In this document: in pieces, positions 26,145-34,559 of the stretch
Numbering within the stretch: position 1 is the first letter of the stretch
How the letters are laid out: the number at the start of each line of letters is the position of its first letter
DNA from: Streptomyces hygroscopicus subsp. hygroscopicus
GTDB taxonomy: Bacteria > Actinomycetota > Actinomycetes > Streptomycetales > Streptomycetaceae
Assembly: GCF_030269125.1 (NCBI RefSeq)
Contig: NZ_BSSM01000012.1
Span: 245,694-309,693 of the forward strand
Direction of reading: 5' to 3'
Length of the DNA: 64,000 bases
Notes under the pieces: generated by a model
The model's input: the letters and a program-made list of their open reading frames with translations, nothing else
What the model was told of the DNA's origin: nothing
Databases searched by the model: none
Translations under genes and position numbers: made by a program

Positions 26145-26702
26145 GGAGGGCGGCGGGCGTGCCGCCGCGGCCGCCCGCCCGGCCCCGTTCGACGCCGACG
26201 GCACCGGCGCGGGTGGAGGCGACGGGCTCTCGTACGGACAGGGCGCGAGTCGACCTGTGCGCCGGCCCGCGCCCTTCGTGCCGGCCCGCGCCCTCCGCGC
26301 CGGCCCGCATCCTTCGTGCCGGCCCGCGCCCTTCGTGCCGGCCCGCATCCTTCGTGCCGGAGCCCGGCCGCACGGGAAGGTATGCGCGCCCTGGCGCGCG
26401 TCGTGCCGCACGCCGGACCCGGTCGCCCGGTCGCCCTCGCCCACCCGCCCGCACACGACCCGCTCGCGCACCCGAGGCGCGCCCAGAGCGCACCACCGGC
26501 GCACTCGCCCCGCGCCCACCGGCCCACCCCAGGCTTCGAGGCGCCCTCCCGCCCCGTCACATGAACGGCGGGTGACCCCCGGACCAGCCGCCCATGACGG
26601 CCACCCGACCCGCTCGCCCGCGAGCACAACGCTCATGGGACGTTCCCCGGGCGGAAAGATCGACGTTGACGCGGCCACGTCCGGCGCGGCGACAACACCC
26701 GT
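26145..26702. other. Gene-free region with a minisatellite
   Basis: 558 bases without a credible gene. They contain the 19-bp tandem array at 26261-26355 and Pro/Arg-coding noise on both strands. The promoter of the glycosyltransferase operon must lie near its right end; no clear -35/-10 pair was recognised. Confidence 0.5.
26261..26355. repeat. 19-bp tandem repeat, five copies
   Basis: Units start at 26261, 26280, 26299, 26318 and 26337, consensus GCCGGCCCGCGCCCTTCGT. Alternating GC/AT variants (CGCGCC versus CGCATC) give an A-B-C-A-C order. A sixth unit is broken at 26356. No unique spacers, so it is not a CRISPR. Confidence 0.9.
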
Positions 26703-27830
26703 ATGCGTGTCGTCATCGTGACCGAATCCTTTCCCCCCGATGTGAACGGCGTGGCCCACTGCGCGCTCCAGACCGCCCGGCACCTCGCAGACAGCGGTCA
26801 CCACCCGCTCGTCGTCGCTCCCGCCCCTGCTCCCGGCACCGGCCCGGACACGGACGCCCCGTGTCCGGTCGTCCGGATACCGTCCCTCCCGCTCCCCGGC
26901 TACCCCCAGGTCCGCGTCGCCCTCCCCAGCCGGCGCCTGGCCGCGGCCCTCGTCTCGCACCGGCCCGACGTGGTGCACCTGGCCAGTCCGTTCGTGCTCG
27001 GCGTGCGCGGGATGGCGGCGGCCGCGCGGCTTGGCCTGCCCGCCGTCGCCGTCTACCAGACCGATCTCGCCGGTTACGCCCGCACGTACATGGGCGCCGG
27101 AGAGGCCGCCGCCTGGCGCCGCATCCGCTCCGTGCACGCCGCCGCCGACCGCACCCTCGCCCCCTCCAGCGCCGCCCTGGGCGACCTGGAGGCGCACGGG
27201 GTGCCCCGGGTCCGGCTGTGGCCGCGGGGCGTGGACACCGTACGTTTTCGGCCAGACCGCCGTGACGAGGAGCTGCGCCGGGAACTCGCCCCGAACGGTG
27301 AGCTGATCGTCGGCTACGTCGGCCGGCTCGCCCCCGAGAAGCACGTCGAACTGCTCGCCGGCGTCAGCGGGACGGCAGGCGTCAAGCTGGTGGTCGTCGG
27401 CGACGGGCCCAGCCACGCCCACCTGACCGACGCCCTGCCCGGCGCGGCCTTCCTGGGCCGCCGCACCGGCGACGACCTGGCGCGGATCTTCGCCTCGCTG
27501 GACCTGTTCGTGCACACGGGCCCCTTCGAGACCTTCTGCCAGACGGTGCAGGAGGCCATGGCCAGCGGCGTTCCGGTCGTCGCGCCGGCCGCCGGCGGGC
27601 CGCTGGACCTGGTCGACCACGGCCGTACCGGACTCCTCGTACCGCCCTGCGACGCCGACGCCGTCCGGGACGCCGTGCGCGACCTGGCCGAGGACCCCGC
27701 GCGCCGCACCGCGTTCGGGGCCGCCGCCCGCACCCTGGTCGAGGGCCGCACCTGGGCCGCCGTCGGGGACCGGCTGATCGAGCACTACGAGGACGTGCTC
27801 GCCGGGCGCCGGACGGCGGTGGCGGCATGA
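26703..27830 (+). CDS. GT4 glycosyltransferase (mannosyltransferase-like)
   Basis: 375 residues, two Rossmann domains. The N-terminal VTESFPPDVNGVAHCALQTARHLADSGH and C-terminal GYVGRLAPEKHVELL, GDGPSHAHL, FVHTGPFETFCQTVQEAMASGVPVVAPAAGGPLDLV (EX7E region) are typical of GDP-mannose-dependent alpha-mannosyltransferases of the MgtA/PimB group. The acceptor is likely a lipid or envelope glycan. No ribosome binding site precedes ATG 26703, so a leaderless message is likely. First gene of a three-gene unit. Confidence 0.9.
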   Translation: MRVVIVTESFPPDVNGVAHCALQTARHLADSGHHPLVVAPAPAPGTGPDTDAPCPVVRIPSLPLPGYPQVRVALPSRRLAAALVSHRPDVVHLASPFVLGVRGMAAAARLGLPAVAVYQTDLAGYARTYMGAGEAAAWRRIRSVHAAADRTLAPSSAALGDLEAHGVPRVRLWPRGVDTVRFRPDRRDEELRRELAPNGELIVGYVGRLAPEKHVELLAGVSGTAGVKLVVVGDGPSHAHLTDALPGAAFLGRRTGDDLARIFASLDLFVHTGPFETFCQTVQEAMASGVPVVAPAAGGPLDLVDHGRTGLLVPPCDADAVRDAVRDLAEDPARRTAFGAAARTLVEGRTWAAVGDRLIEHYEDVLAGRRTAVAA

Positions 27831-29002
27831 CCGCCCGGCCGCTGCGCATCGTCCGGCTCGCCAACTTCGTCGCACCCGCGTCCGGCGGCCTGCGCACCGC
27901 CCTGCGGGAGCTGGGCAAGGGCTTCCTCGCGGCGGGCCACGAACCGGTGCTGATCGTGCCCGGCGCCCGGCACACCGACACCGAGACCGAGCAGGGCCGC
28001 GTCATCACCCTGCCCGGACCGCTGCTCCCCGGCACCGGCGGCTACCGCGTCCTGACCGACAGGCGCCGCCTGGCCGCCCTCCTGGAGGATCTCGGCCCCG
28101 ACCGGCTCGAGGTCTCCGACCGCACCACCCTGCGCTGGACCGGCCGCTGGGCCCGCCGCGCCCGCGTGCCCGCCGTGATGGTCTCCCACGAGACCGCCGA
28201 CGGCGTGCTGCGCACCTGGGGCGTGCCCGACCACCTCTCCCGGCGGGCCGCCGACGCCCTCAACACCCGTACCGCACACGTCTATTCACGCGTGGTGTGC
28301 ACCACCGAGTACGCCGAGCGCGAGTTCGTCCGCATCGGCGCGCGCAACGTCGTACGCGCCCCCCTGGGCGTCGACCTCACGGCCCGCCACCCCGCCCTGC
28401 GCGACCCCGGCGTGCGCGCACGGTACGCGCGCGGCGGAGAGGCCCTGCTGGTGATGTGCTCCCGGCTGTCCGTGGAGAAGCGCCCCGGCACCGCCCTCGA
28501 CGCCCTGGCGGCGCTGATACGACGCGGACGGCCCGCGGTGCTGGTGGTCGCCGGGGACGGCCCGCTGCGGGGCCGCCTGGAGCAGCGCGCCCGGGAACGG
28601 GGGCTGCCGGTGACCTTCCTCGGGCACCTCTCCGACCGGGCCGCGCTCGGCGCGCTCCAGGCCACCGCGGACCTCGCCCTCGCCCCCGGGCCCGCCGAGA
28701 CCTTCGGACTCGCCGCCCTGGAGGCCATGGCCTGCGGCACGCCCGTGGTGGCCAGCGCCTCCTCCGCGCTGCCCGAGGTCATCGGGCCCGCCGGGGCGAC
28801 CGCGGCCGACCACGGCGAGGCATTCGCCGACGCCGTCGAACTCCTCCTGGACCGCCCCGAGCCCGAGCGCCGGCAGGCGGCCCGCGCGCGGGCCGAGTGC
28901 TTCGGCTGGGGCACCGCCGTGGAGGCGTTCCTCGCCGCCCACGACGCGGGAGTGCCGCGCCGCGGCGACACCCGCCACGGCGTGCCGGAGGGCGTGGCAT
29001 GA
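27827..29002 (+). CDS. GT4 glycosyltransferase
   Basis: 391 residues. RLANFVAPASGGLRTALRELGKGFLAAGH opens the GT-B fold; the donor domain shows VMCSRLSVEKRPGTALDAL, GDGPLRGRL and APGPAETFGLAALEAMACGTPVVAS. Its ATG overlaps the previous stop as ATGA, so the two transferases are translationally coupled and probably act in sequence on one glycoconjugate. Confidence 0.9.
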   Translation: MTARPLRIVRLANFVAPASGGLRTALRELGKGFLAAGHEPVLIVPGARHTDTETEQGRVITLPGPLLPGTGGYRVLTDRRRLAALLEDLGPDRLEVSDRTTLRWTGRWARRARVPAVMVSHETADGVLRTWGVPDHLSRRAADALNTRTAHVYSRVVCTTEYAEREFVRIGARNVVRAPLGVDLTARHPALRDPGVRARYARGGEALLVMCSRLSVEKRPGTALDALAALIRRGRPAVLVVAGDGPLRGRLEQRARERGLPVTFLGHLSDRAALGALQATADLALAPGPAETFGLAALEAMACGTPVVASASSALPEVIGPAGATAADHGEAFADAVELLLDRPEPERRQAARARAECFGWGTAVEAFLAAHDAGVPRRGDTRHGVPEGVA

Positions 29003-29877
29003 GACCCGTCCGCTTCGTCGCCCTCGGGGACTCGCTGACCGAGGGCGTGGGCGACTTCACCGACGCCGGCCCCCGCGGCTGGGCCGCGCTGCTCGCTCCC
29101 TCGCTCGGCGCGGGCACGGAGTTCACCAACCTCGCGGTCAGCGGCGCGCAGACCCGGGACGTGCTGGAGCGGCAGACCCCGGCCGCGCTCGCCCTGCACC
29201 CCGACCTGGTCGCCGTGGTCGTCGGCGTCAACGACACGCTGCGGCACACCTTCGACGTCCGCGCGGTCGCCGCCCGCCTCGACCAGGTCTACGGGGCCTG
29301 CGTCGGCCAGGGCGCCACCCTGCTCACCGCCTGCCTGCCCGACCCGGGCGCGATGCTCGGCCTGCCGAGCGCCCTGGCCATCCCCCTGGCCCGCCGCCAG
29401 CGCGCGGTCAACGCGGTCGTGCACGCCCTGTCCGACCGGTACGGTGCCGTCCACCTGCACGCGGCCGACGGCGGCTGGATCGCCGACCGGAGCCTGTGGA
29501 GCGCGGACCGGCTGCACCCCGGCGAACGCGGTCACCGGCAACTGGCCGTGCGCTTCCACGCCCTGCTCGCCGAGGCGGGCCGTGCGACAGGCCGGCCCCC
29601 GTCCCCCGAACCGGAGTTCCCCGCACCGACCCGCGCGGCCGGCCTGCTCTGGCTCGCCACCGCGGGCAGCGCCTGGGTGGCCAGGCGCTGCCGGGACCTG
29701 CTGCCCCAGCTGCTCGCCCTCGCCGCCGAGGAACTGCGCCACCGCGCCCGGGGCACCACGGCCCGCCTCGACCTGCACACGACGGCCGCCGTGTCCGCCG
29801 CCCTGGCCGCCCTGCCGGAGGCCCGGACCGAACCGGCGGGCCCCCGCGGAGGCCGGCTGGAGGCGGGCGTCGGCTGA
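28999..29877 (+). CDS. SGNH/GDSL hydrolase
   Basis: 292 residues. Block I is FVALGDSLTEG with the catalytic Ser, block III is VVGVNDTLR, and block V is WSADRLHPGERGHRQLA with Asp and His. It is an esterase or deacylase without signal peptide. The C-terminal 90 residues are extra and Arg/Leu-rich. ATG 28999 overlaps the preceding stop (ATGA); a product acting with the two glycosyltransferases, for example removing an acyl group from a glycolipid, is inferred. Confidence 0.9.
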   Translation: MRPVRFVALGDSLTEGVGDFTDAGPRGWAALLAPSLGAGTEFTNLAVSGAQTRDVLERQTPAALALHPDLVAVVVGVNDTLRHTFDVRAVAARLDQVYGACVGQGATLLTACLPDPGAMLGLPSALAIPLARRQRAVNAVVHALSDRYGAVHLHAADGGWIADRSLWSADRLHPGERGHRQLAVRFHALLAEAGRATGRPPSPEPEFPAPTRAAGLLWLATAGSAWVARRCRDLLPQLLALAAEELRHRARGTTARLDLHTTAAVSAALAALPEARTEPAGPRGGRLEAGVG

Positions 29878-29881
29878 CCCG

Positions 29882-30748
29882 TCACCGGCCCACCGCCGCG
29901 AACCGCACGGGCGTCCCCGGCGCCGCCTGGGCCGCCGCCGGGAGGTCGGCCGCGCGGACCACCGCGATCACCGGGTAACCGCCGGTCGTCGGATGGTCGG
30001 CGAGGAAGACCACGGGGCGGCCGTCCGGCGGCACCTGTACGGCACCCAACACCATTCCCTCGCTGGGCAGTTCACCCTCCCTGGCCCGTTCCAGCGGCGG
30101 GCCCTCGGTGCGCAGGCCGATGCGGTTGCTCGCCGGCGAGACCCGGTAGGCGCGCGCCGTCAGGTCGTACCGGCCACGCGCCGTGAACCAGTCCGCGCGC
30201 GGGCCCGGCGCCACCCGCAGCACGAGTTCCGCGGGCGGCCCCGGCTGCGGGGCGGCGTCCACGCGCGCGGGCGGCCCGGCCGGGCGGCCGAGCGGCAGCA
30301 CCATGCCTTCGGCGAGCGGGGCCGGGCCGAGGCCGGACAGCAAATCGGTGGCGCGGCTGCCGAGCACCGGCTCCACGGCGAGGCCGCCGCGGACGGCGAC
30401 GTAGCTCCGTACCCCGGCCACCACCGCGCCCACTTCCAGGACGTCACCGGCGGGCACCACGACGGGCGCGCCCCACGCCACCGGGCGGCCGCCGACGGAG
30501 ACCGGGCAGGGCGCACCGCCGACCGCCGCGATCACCGTCGAGCGGGGGCGCAGCGCACAGCCGTCGAGCGTCGTCTCCAGCACGGCGGCCCCCGGCGGAT
30601 TGCCGGCCAGCCGGTTGACCAGTGCCGCCGCGGGCGGGTCCAGCGCCCCGGAGCGGGGCACTCCGAGGTGCGCGTACCCGGGTCGCCCGAGGTCCTGCAC
30701 GGTGGTCAGCAGCCCGGGTCGTACGACGACGAGCGCGCGGTCGGTCAT
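29882..30748 (-). CDS. pxpC: 5-oxoprolinase subunit C
   Basis: 288 residues of the carboxyltransferase AHS2 type. VVRPGLLTTVQDLGRPGYAHLGVPRSGALDPPAAALVNRLAGN is the family start; GLRTEGPPLERAREGELPSEGMVLGAVQVPPDGRPVVFLADHPTTGGYPVIAVV the C-terminal block. With PxpA and PxpB it hydrolyses 5-oxoproline to glutamate at the cost of ATP. Last gene of the operon. Its start region is partly duplicated 38 bases upstream. Confidence 0.93.
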   Translation of the reverse strand: MTDRALVVVRPGLLTTVQDLGRPGYAHLGVPRSGALDPPAAALVNRLAGNPPGAAVLETTLDGCALRPRSTVIAAVGGAPCPVSVGGRPVAWGAPVVVPAGDVLEVGAVVAGVRSYVAVRGGLAVEPVLGSRATDLLSGLGPAPLAEGMVLPLGRPAGPPARVDAAPQPGPPAELVLRVAPGPRADWFTARGRYDLTARAYRVSPASNRIGLRTEGPPLERAREGELPSEGMVLGAVQVPPDGRPVVFLADHPTTGGYPVIAVVRAADLPAAAQAAPGTPVRFAAVGR

Positions 30749-30804
30749 GGCCCCTCCATCGGTACGGCGATCAGACCGCCGGTCATGGCCCCTCCACCGG
30801 CACG
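30741..30804. repeat. 38-bp-period duplication of the pxpB/pxpC junction
   Basis: Bases 30741-30766 recur at 30779-30804 with three differences in 26, both containing GGTCATGGCCCCTCCA. On the minus strand each copy holds the ATGA stop/start overlap. The result is a 13-codon frame MTGGLIAVPMEGP that starts in the pxpB stop and ends in the pxpC start. Confidence 0.8.
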
Positions 30805-31400
30805 AACCGCACCCGGGTGCCCGGGGACAGCAGAGCGGCGGGTTCGCGGGTGTGGTCCCAGAGCACCGCGTCCGTGGTGCCGATCAGCTGCCAGCCGCCC
30901 GGCGAGGCGCGCGGGTACACCCCCGTGTACGGACCCGCGAGCGCCACCGCGCCGGCCGGGACCGCCGTGCGCGGGGTGGCCCGGCGCGGGACGTCGTAGC
31001 GGGCCGGGAGCCCGGTGAGGTAGCCGAAGCCGGGCGCGAAGCCGCAGAAGGCCACCGTGAACTCGGTGCCCGTGTGGACGCGGACCACCTCGCGCTCGGG
31101 CACCTGCCAGTGCGCGGCGACGGCGGCGAGGTCGGGGCCGTCGTAGCGCACCGGGAGCTCGACCAGGGCGCGCGCCCGGGGCGACGGGAGATCCCCTGCC
31201 GACGCGGTCAGTTCGGACATCCAGCGGGCCGGGTCGGACAGCCCGTCGAGCAGGACCGAGCGCGCGGCCGGCACGATCTCCCGGACGGTCAGCGCGCCCT
31301 CCGCGCGGCGCCGCAGCAGCGCCGCGTGCAGGGCCTGCGCCTCCTCGGCCGAGGCCACCTCGACCAGCAGCGCGTCCTCGCCGACCGGCAGCGCCCTCAT
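30783..31400 (-). CDS. pxpB: 5-oxoprolinase subunit B
   Basis: 205 residues of the AHS1 (carboxyltransferase) type: FTVAFCGFAPGFGYLTGLPARYDVPRRATPRTAVPAGAVALAGPYTGVYPRASPGGWQLIG is the conserved core. It forms a complex with PxpC. ATG 31400 overlaps the pxpA stop (ATGA). In this reading frame the sequence is open upstream through pxpA, but that is a shadow. Confidence 0.93.
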   Translation of the reverse strand: MRALPVGEDALLVEVASAEEAQALHAALLRRRAEGALTVREIVPAARSVLLDGLSDPARWMSELTASAGDLPSPRARALVELPVRYDGPDLAAVAAHWQVPEREVVRVHTGTEFTVAFCGFAPGFGYLTGLPARYDVPRRATPRTAVPAGAVALAGPYTGVYPRASPGGWQLIGTTDAVLWDHTREPAALLSPGTRVRFVPVEGP

Positions 31401-32155
31401 GCGAAGGCCTCCACCCGGACGCCCGCCGCGACCAGTTCGGCCCGCACCTGCCGGGCCAGCTCCACCGCGCCGGGGGTGTCGCCGTGCAGACACAGCGAGC
31501 GGGCGCGCACCCGGACGCGCGCTCCGGAGTGCGCGGTGACCACGCCGGAGCGCGCGAGCCCGACCGAGCGCCGTACGACCGCCTCCGGATCGCTCACCAC
31601 CGCGCCGTCCCGACCGCGCGGCACCAGTGCTCCCTCGTCGGTGTACGCGCGGTCGGCGAACGCCTCCGGCACGGCCGGCAGACCCGCCTCCCGGGCCAGC
31701 GTCAGCAGCCGGGAGCCGGGCAGGCCGAGCACCGGCAGCGCGGGGCCGGCGAGGAGCACGCCGTCGATCACCGCGCCCGCCTGCTCCTCGTCGTGCGTGA
31801 CCCGGTTGTAGAGCGCCCCGTGCGGTTTGACGTACGCCACCCGGGCCCCGGCGGAGCGCGCGAACACCTCCAACGCCCCGATCTGGTAGGCCACTTCGGC
31901 CGCCAGTTCGGCGGGCGGCACGTCCATCGCGCGCCGCCCGAACCCGGCGAGGTCCCGGTAGGAGACCTGGGCGCCGATCGTCACCCCGCGCTCGGCGGCC
32001 AGCTCGCACACCCGGCGCATGGTGGCCGCGTCCCCGGCGTGGAAGCCGCAGGCCACGTTGGCGCTGGTGACGACGGACAGCAGCTGTTCGTCCTCGGTGA
32101 GCCGCCAGCGGCCGAAGCCCTCGCCGAGGTCGGCGTTCAGATCGATCGAGGTCAT
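31397..32155 (-). CDS. pxpA: 5-oxoprolinase subunit A (LamB/YcsF)
   Basis: 252 residues. IDLNADLGEGFGRW, TSANVACGFHAGDAATMRRV and VAYVKPHGALYNRV are the LamB/YcsF signatures, with Asp and His residues for the active site. It acts with PxpBC in ATP-dependent opening of 5-oxoproline. ATG 32155 matches the family N terminus; 23 further codons upstream are not part of it. A 141-bp spacer with repeated CGGTTCG words separates it from the cyclase gene. Confidence 0.95.
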   Translation of the reverse strand: MTSIDLNADLGEGFGRWRLTEDEQLLSVVTSANVACGFHAGDAATMRRVCELAAERGVTIGAQVSYRDLAGFGRRAMDVPPAELAAEVAYQIGALEVFARSAGARVAYVKPHGALYNRVTHDEEQAGAVIDGVLLAGPALPVLGLPGSRLLTLAREAGLPAVPEAFADRAYTDEGALVPRGRDGAVVSDPEAVVRRSVGLARSGVVTAHSGARVRVRARSLCLHGDTPGAVELARQVRAELVAAGVRVEAFA

Positions 32156-32296
32156 GGTCGTTCCCGTGTCTCCGGTTCGTCGCTTCATCGGTTCGTCGGC
32201 CGGACCCGCCTTCGGGACGTCCACCGGCTCCTCGGTCCCTCGGCTCGCCGGTTCGACGGCTCGCCGGTTCGGCGGGCCGTCTCCCGTACGGCGGCG

Positions 32297-33136
32297 TCAG
32301 TCGACGCCGACCAGCCGGTACTGCTCGTCGCGGGCGTCGGTCAGGAACATCTGGCCCGGGGCGTGGGTGATGGCGAACGGTGGCCGGGAGGCCATCACCG
32401 CCGCCTGCGGGGTCACGCCGCAGGCCCAGAAGACCGGGATGTCCCCGTCCTCCAGGACCACCGGATCGCCGAACTCCGGCCGGTCGAGGTCCGCGATGCC
32501 GAGGCCCGCCGGGTCCCCGCAGTGCACGGGACCGCCGTGCACGGCCGGCAGCAGGCTGCTCTCCCGGATCGCGGCGCCCAGGCGCTCGGGCGGCACCGGG
32601 CGCATGGACACCACCATCGGACCGCGCAGCCGGCCCGCCGGTCGGCACGGGCGCCCGGTGACGTACATCGGCACGTTGCGGCCCTGCTCGACATGGCGGA
32701 TCGGCACGCCCGCGCGGCTCAGCGCCCATTCGAAGGTGAAACTGCAACCGATGAGGAACGCCACCAGGTCCCCGCGCCAGTAGGGGCGCGCGTCGGTCGG
32801 CTCCGCGACCAGCTCGCCGTCCTGCCACACCCGGTAGCGCGGCAGGTCGGTGCGCAGATCGGCGCCCTCGGCGAGCACCGTCGCCGGGGAGCCGGCGTCG
32901 GTCACGTCGAGCACCGGACAGGGCTTGGGGTTGCGCTGGCAGAACAGCAGCATGTCGTAGGCCCAGTCGGCGGGCACCGCGATCAGGTTGGCCTGGGTGT
33001 GCCCGGCCGCGACCCCGGCCGTGGGGCCGGCCAGACCCTGGCGGAACCGCTCCCGCGCGGTGCGCGGGCTCCAGGCGGACGCGCGGTCGTCGAGCGTGGT
33101 GACGGGTCGGTCCTCGGTGCGCTGTGCCCGTGTCAT
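32297..33136 (-). CDS. D-glutamate cyclase family protein (DUF1445, putative hydro-lyase)
   Basis: 279 residues. GLAGPTAGVAAGHTQANLIAVP, FCQRNPKPCPVLDVTDAG, FLIGCSFTFEWAL, GRNVPMYVT and WACGVTPQAAVMASRPPFAITHAPGQMFLTD are the conserved blocks of the YcsI/DUF1445 family, classed with D-glutamate cyclases that interconvert D-glutamate and 5-oxo-D-proline. That activity fits the adjacent pxpABC genes. ATG 33136 overlaps the MFS stop (ATGA). Confidence 0.9.
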   Translation of the reverse strand: MTRAQRTEDRPVTTLDDRASAWSPRTARERFRQGLAGPTAGVAAGHTQANLIAVPADWAYDMLLFCQRNPKPCPVLDVTDAGSPATVLAEGADLRTDLPRYRVWQDGELVAEPTDARPYWRGDLVAFLIGCSFTFEWALSRAGVPIRHVEQGRNVPMYVTGRPCRPAGRLRGPMVVSMRPVPPERLGAAIRESSLLPAVHGGPVHCGDPAGLGIADLDRPEFGDPVVLEDGDIPVFWACGVTPQAAVMASRPPFAITHAPGQMFLTDARDEQYRLVGVD

Positions 33137-34434
33137 GCCAGTTCCTTCCCGCGCGTCTCGGGCAGCCCGAGCAGCGCCAGTGCCGCGATCCCGTAGCCCA
33201 CCGCGCCGAAGGCCAGGGCGCCGCCGACGCCCCAGCTGTCGGCCAGGAAGCCGACCAGGGTGGGGAAGACCGCGCCCACCGCGCGGCCCGTGTTGTACGT
33301 GAAGCCCTGTCCGGTGCCGCGCACCGCCGTCGGGTACAGCTCGCTGAGGTAGGAGCCGAACCCGCTGAAGATGGCCGACATGCAGAACCCGAGCGGGAAA
33401 CCCAGCACCAGGAGCAGGGTGTCGGCCCCCTGCGGGATGTGCGCGTACGCCAGCACGCAGACCGCCGAAAGCAGCGCGAACAGCCAGATGGTGGCGCGCC
33501 GGCCGAGCCGGTCGGTGAGGTGTCCGCCGGTCAGGTAGCCGAGGAACGCGCCGGAGACGAGGAGGGCGAGGTAGCCGCCGGTGTTCACGACGGACAGGCC
33601 GCGGTCGGACTTCAGGTACGTCGGCACCCAGGTGGCCAGCGTGTAGTAGCCGCCCTGTACGCCCGTGGACAGCAGGCTCGCCAGCAGCGTGGTGCGCAGC
33701 AGGCCGGGGGCGCCGGCGCGGCCCGGCCGGAAGATCGCGGCGAACGAGCCGCGGCGCGGATCCTGTTCGCGGGCGGCGAGGGCCACCGGCGCGTCGTGCA
33801 CCCGGCGGCGCAGCCACAGCACCAGCAGCGCGGGCAGCGCGCCGGTCCAGAACATCACCCGCCAGGCCAGGTCGTCCCCGGCGAAGGAGAAGACCAGGGT
33901 GTAGACGACGGCGGCCAGCGCCCAGCCGACCGCCCAGGAGCTCTGGACGGCGCCGAGGGTGCGGCCCCGGTGGCGGGCGGAGGCGTACTCGGCGACCAGG
34001 ATCGCGCCGACCGCCCACTCGCCGCCGAAGCCGAGGCCCTGGAACGCCCGGAACAACAGCAGGGTCTCGTAGGTCGGCGCGAAGCCGCATGCCACGGTGA
34101 AGACCGCGTAGGTGAGCACCGTGACCACCAGGGCGCGGACCCGGCCCACCCGGTCGGCGAACACGCCCGCGAGGGCGCCGCCGACCGCGGAGACCACCAG
34201 CGTGACGGTGGTGAACAGACCCGTCTGGCCGCTGTCCAGACCGAAGTACGCGGAGAGGGCCACCATGCTCAGCGGCAGCGTGAAGTAGTCGTAGGAATCC
34301 AGGGCGTATCCGCCGAAAGCTCCGGCGAACGCGCGCCGCCCGTGCGGGCCGAGGTCGCGCAGCCAGTCGAACGCGCCGTCCGGCGCGGCCTGTTCGACCG
34401 GCGGCGCGGTGGCGGGGGGAGGGGTCGTGCTCAT
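33133..34434 (-). CDS. MFS sugar/acid:proton symporter-type permease
   Basis: 433 residues and twelve TM helices. FAGAFGGYALDSYDYFTLPLSMVAL, the loop motif GVFADRVGRVRALVVTVLTYAVFT, RAFQGLGFGGEWAVGAILVAEY and YLSELYPTAVRGTGQGFTYN place it with the sialate/aromatic-acid/metabolite:H+ symporters. From its position as first gene of the operon it probably imports 5-oxoproline, D-glutamate or a related acid. GCGAGGTGCTC precedes ATG 34434. Confidence 0.9.
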   Translation of the reverse strand: MSTTPPPATAPPVEQAAPDGAFDWLRDLGPHGRRAFAGAFGGYALDSYDYFTLPLSMVALSAYFGLDSGQTGLFTTVTLVVSAVGGALAGVFADRVGRVRALVVTVLTYAVFTVACGFAPTYETLLLFRAFQGLGFGGEWAVGAILVAEYASARHRGRTLGAVQSSWAVGWALAAVVYTLVFSFAGDDLAWRVMFWTGALPALLVLWLRRRVHDAPVALAAREQDPRRGSFAAIFRPGRAGAPGLLRTTLLASLLSTGVQGGYYTLATWVPTYLKSDRGLSVVNTGGYLALLVSGAFLGYLTGGHLTDRLGRRATIWLFALLSAVCVLAYAHIPQGADTLLLVLGFPLGFCMSAIFSGFGSYLSELYPTAVRGTGQGFTYNTGRAVGAVFPTLVGFLADSWGVGGALAFGAVGYGIAALALLGLPETRGKELA

Positions 34435-34486
34435 GAGCACCTCGCAGAAGGGGACGGAGGGTGCGGTGGAGTGAGCCGTGTCGAGC

Positions 34487-34516
34487 ACCGTAGAGGATCG
34501 TTCAACGATCCTTCAA
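34487..34516 (-). promoter_or_regulatory. Promoter of the 5-oxoproline operon with internal operator
   Basis: On the minus strand TTGAAG (34516-34511), 18 bases, then TACGGT (34492-34487). The spacer is occupied by the palindrome AGGATCGTTCAACGATCCT (34494-34512). This is a typical repressor position for the divergent GntR/FCD regulator. Confidence 0.75.
34494..34512. promoter_or_regulatory. GntR-type operator palindrome
   Basis: Perfect 9-1-9 dyad AGGATCGTT-C-AACGATCCT, lying between the divergent MFS and GntR genes. Confidence 0.75.
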
Positions 34517-34559
34517 TACCCGTGTTGTTTCGTTCCGTTGTCTGCGATTGAATTCCGGC

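Noticed and set aside
26261..26355. Possible CRISPR array
   Set aside because: Units are contiguous 19-mers with no spacers and no cas genes.
23931..27875. 1314-codon minus-strand frame over the ankyrin, HEAT and GT genes
   Set aside because: Crosses several recognised genes and the 19-bp repeats; Gly/Ala/Arg-rich noise.
30783..32828. A single 681-codon protein covering pxpA and pxpB
   Set aside because: The upper two thirds are out of frame with pxpA; only the part from ATG 31400 has PxpB motifs.
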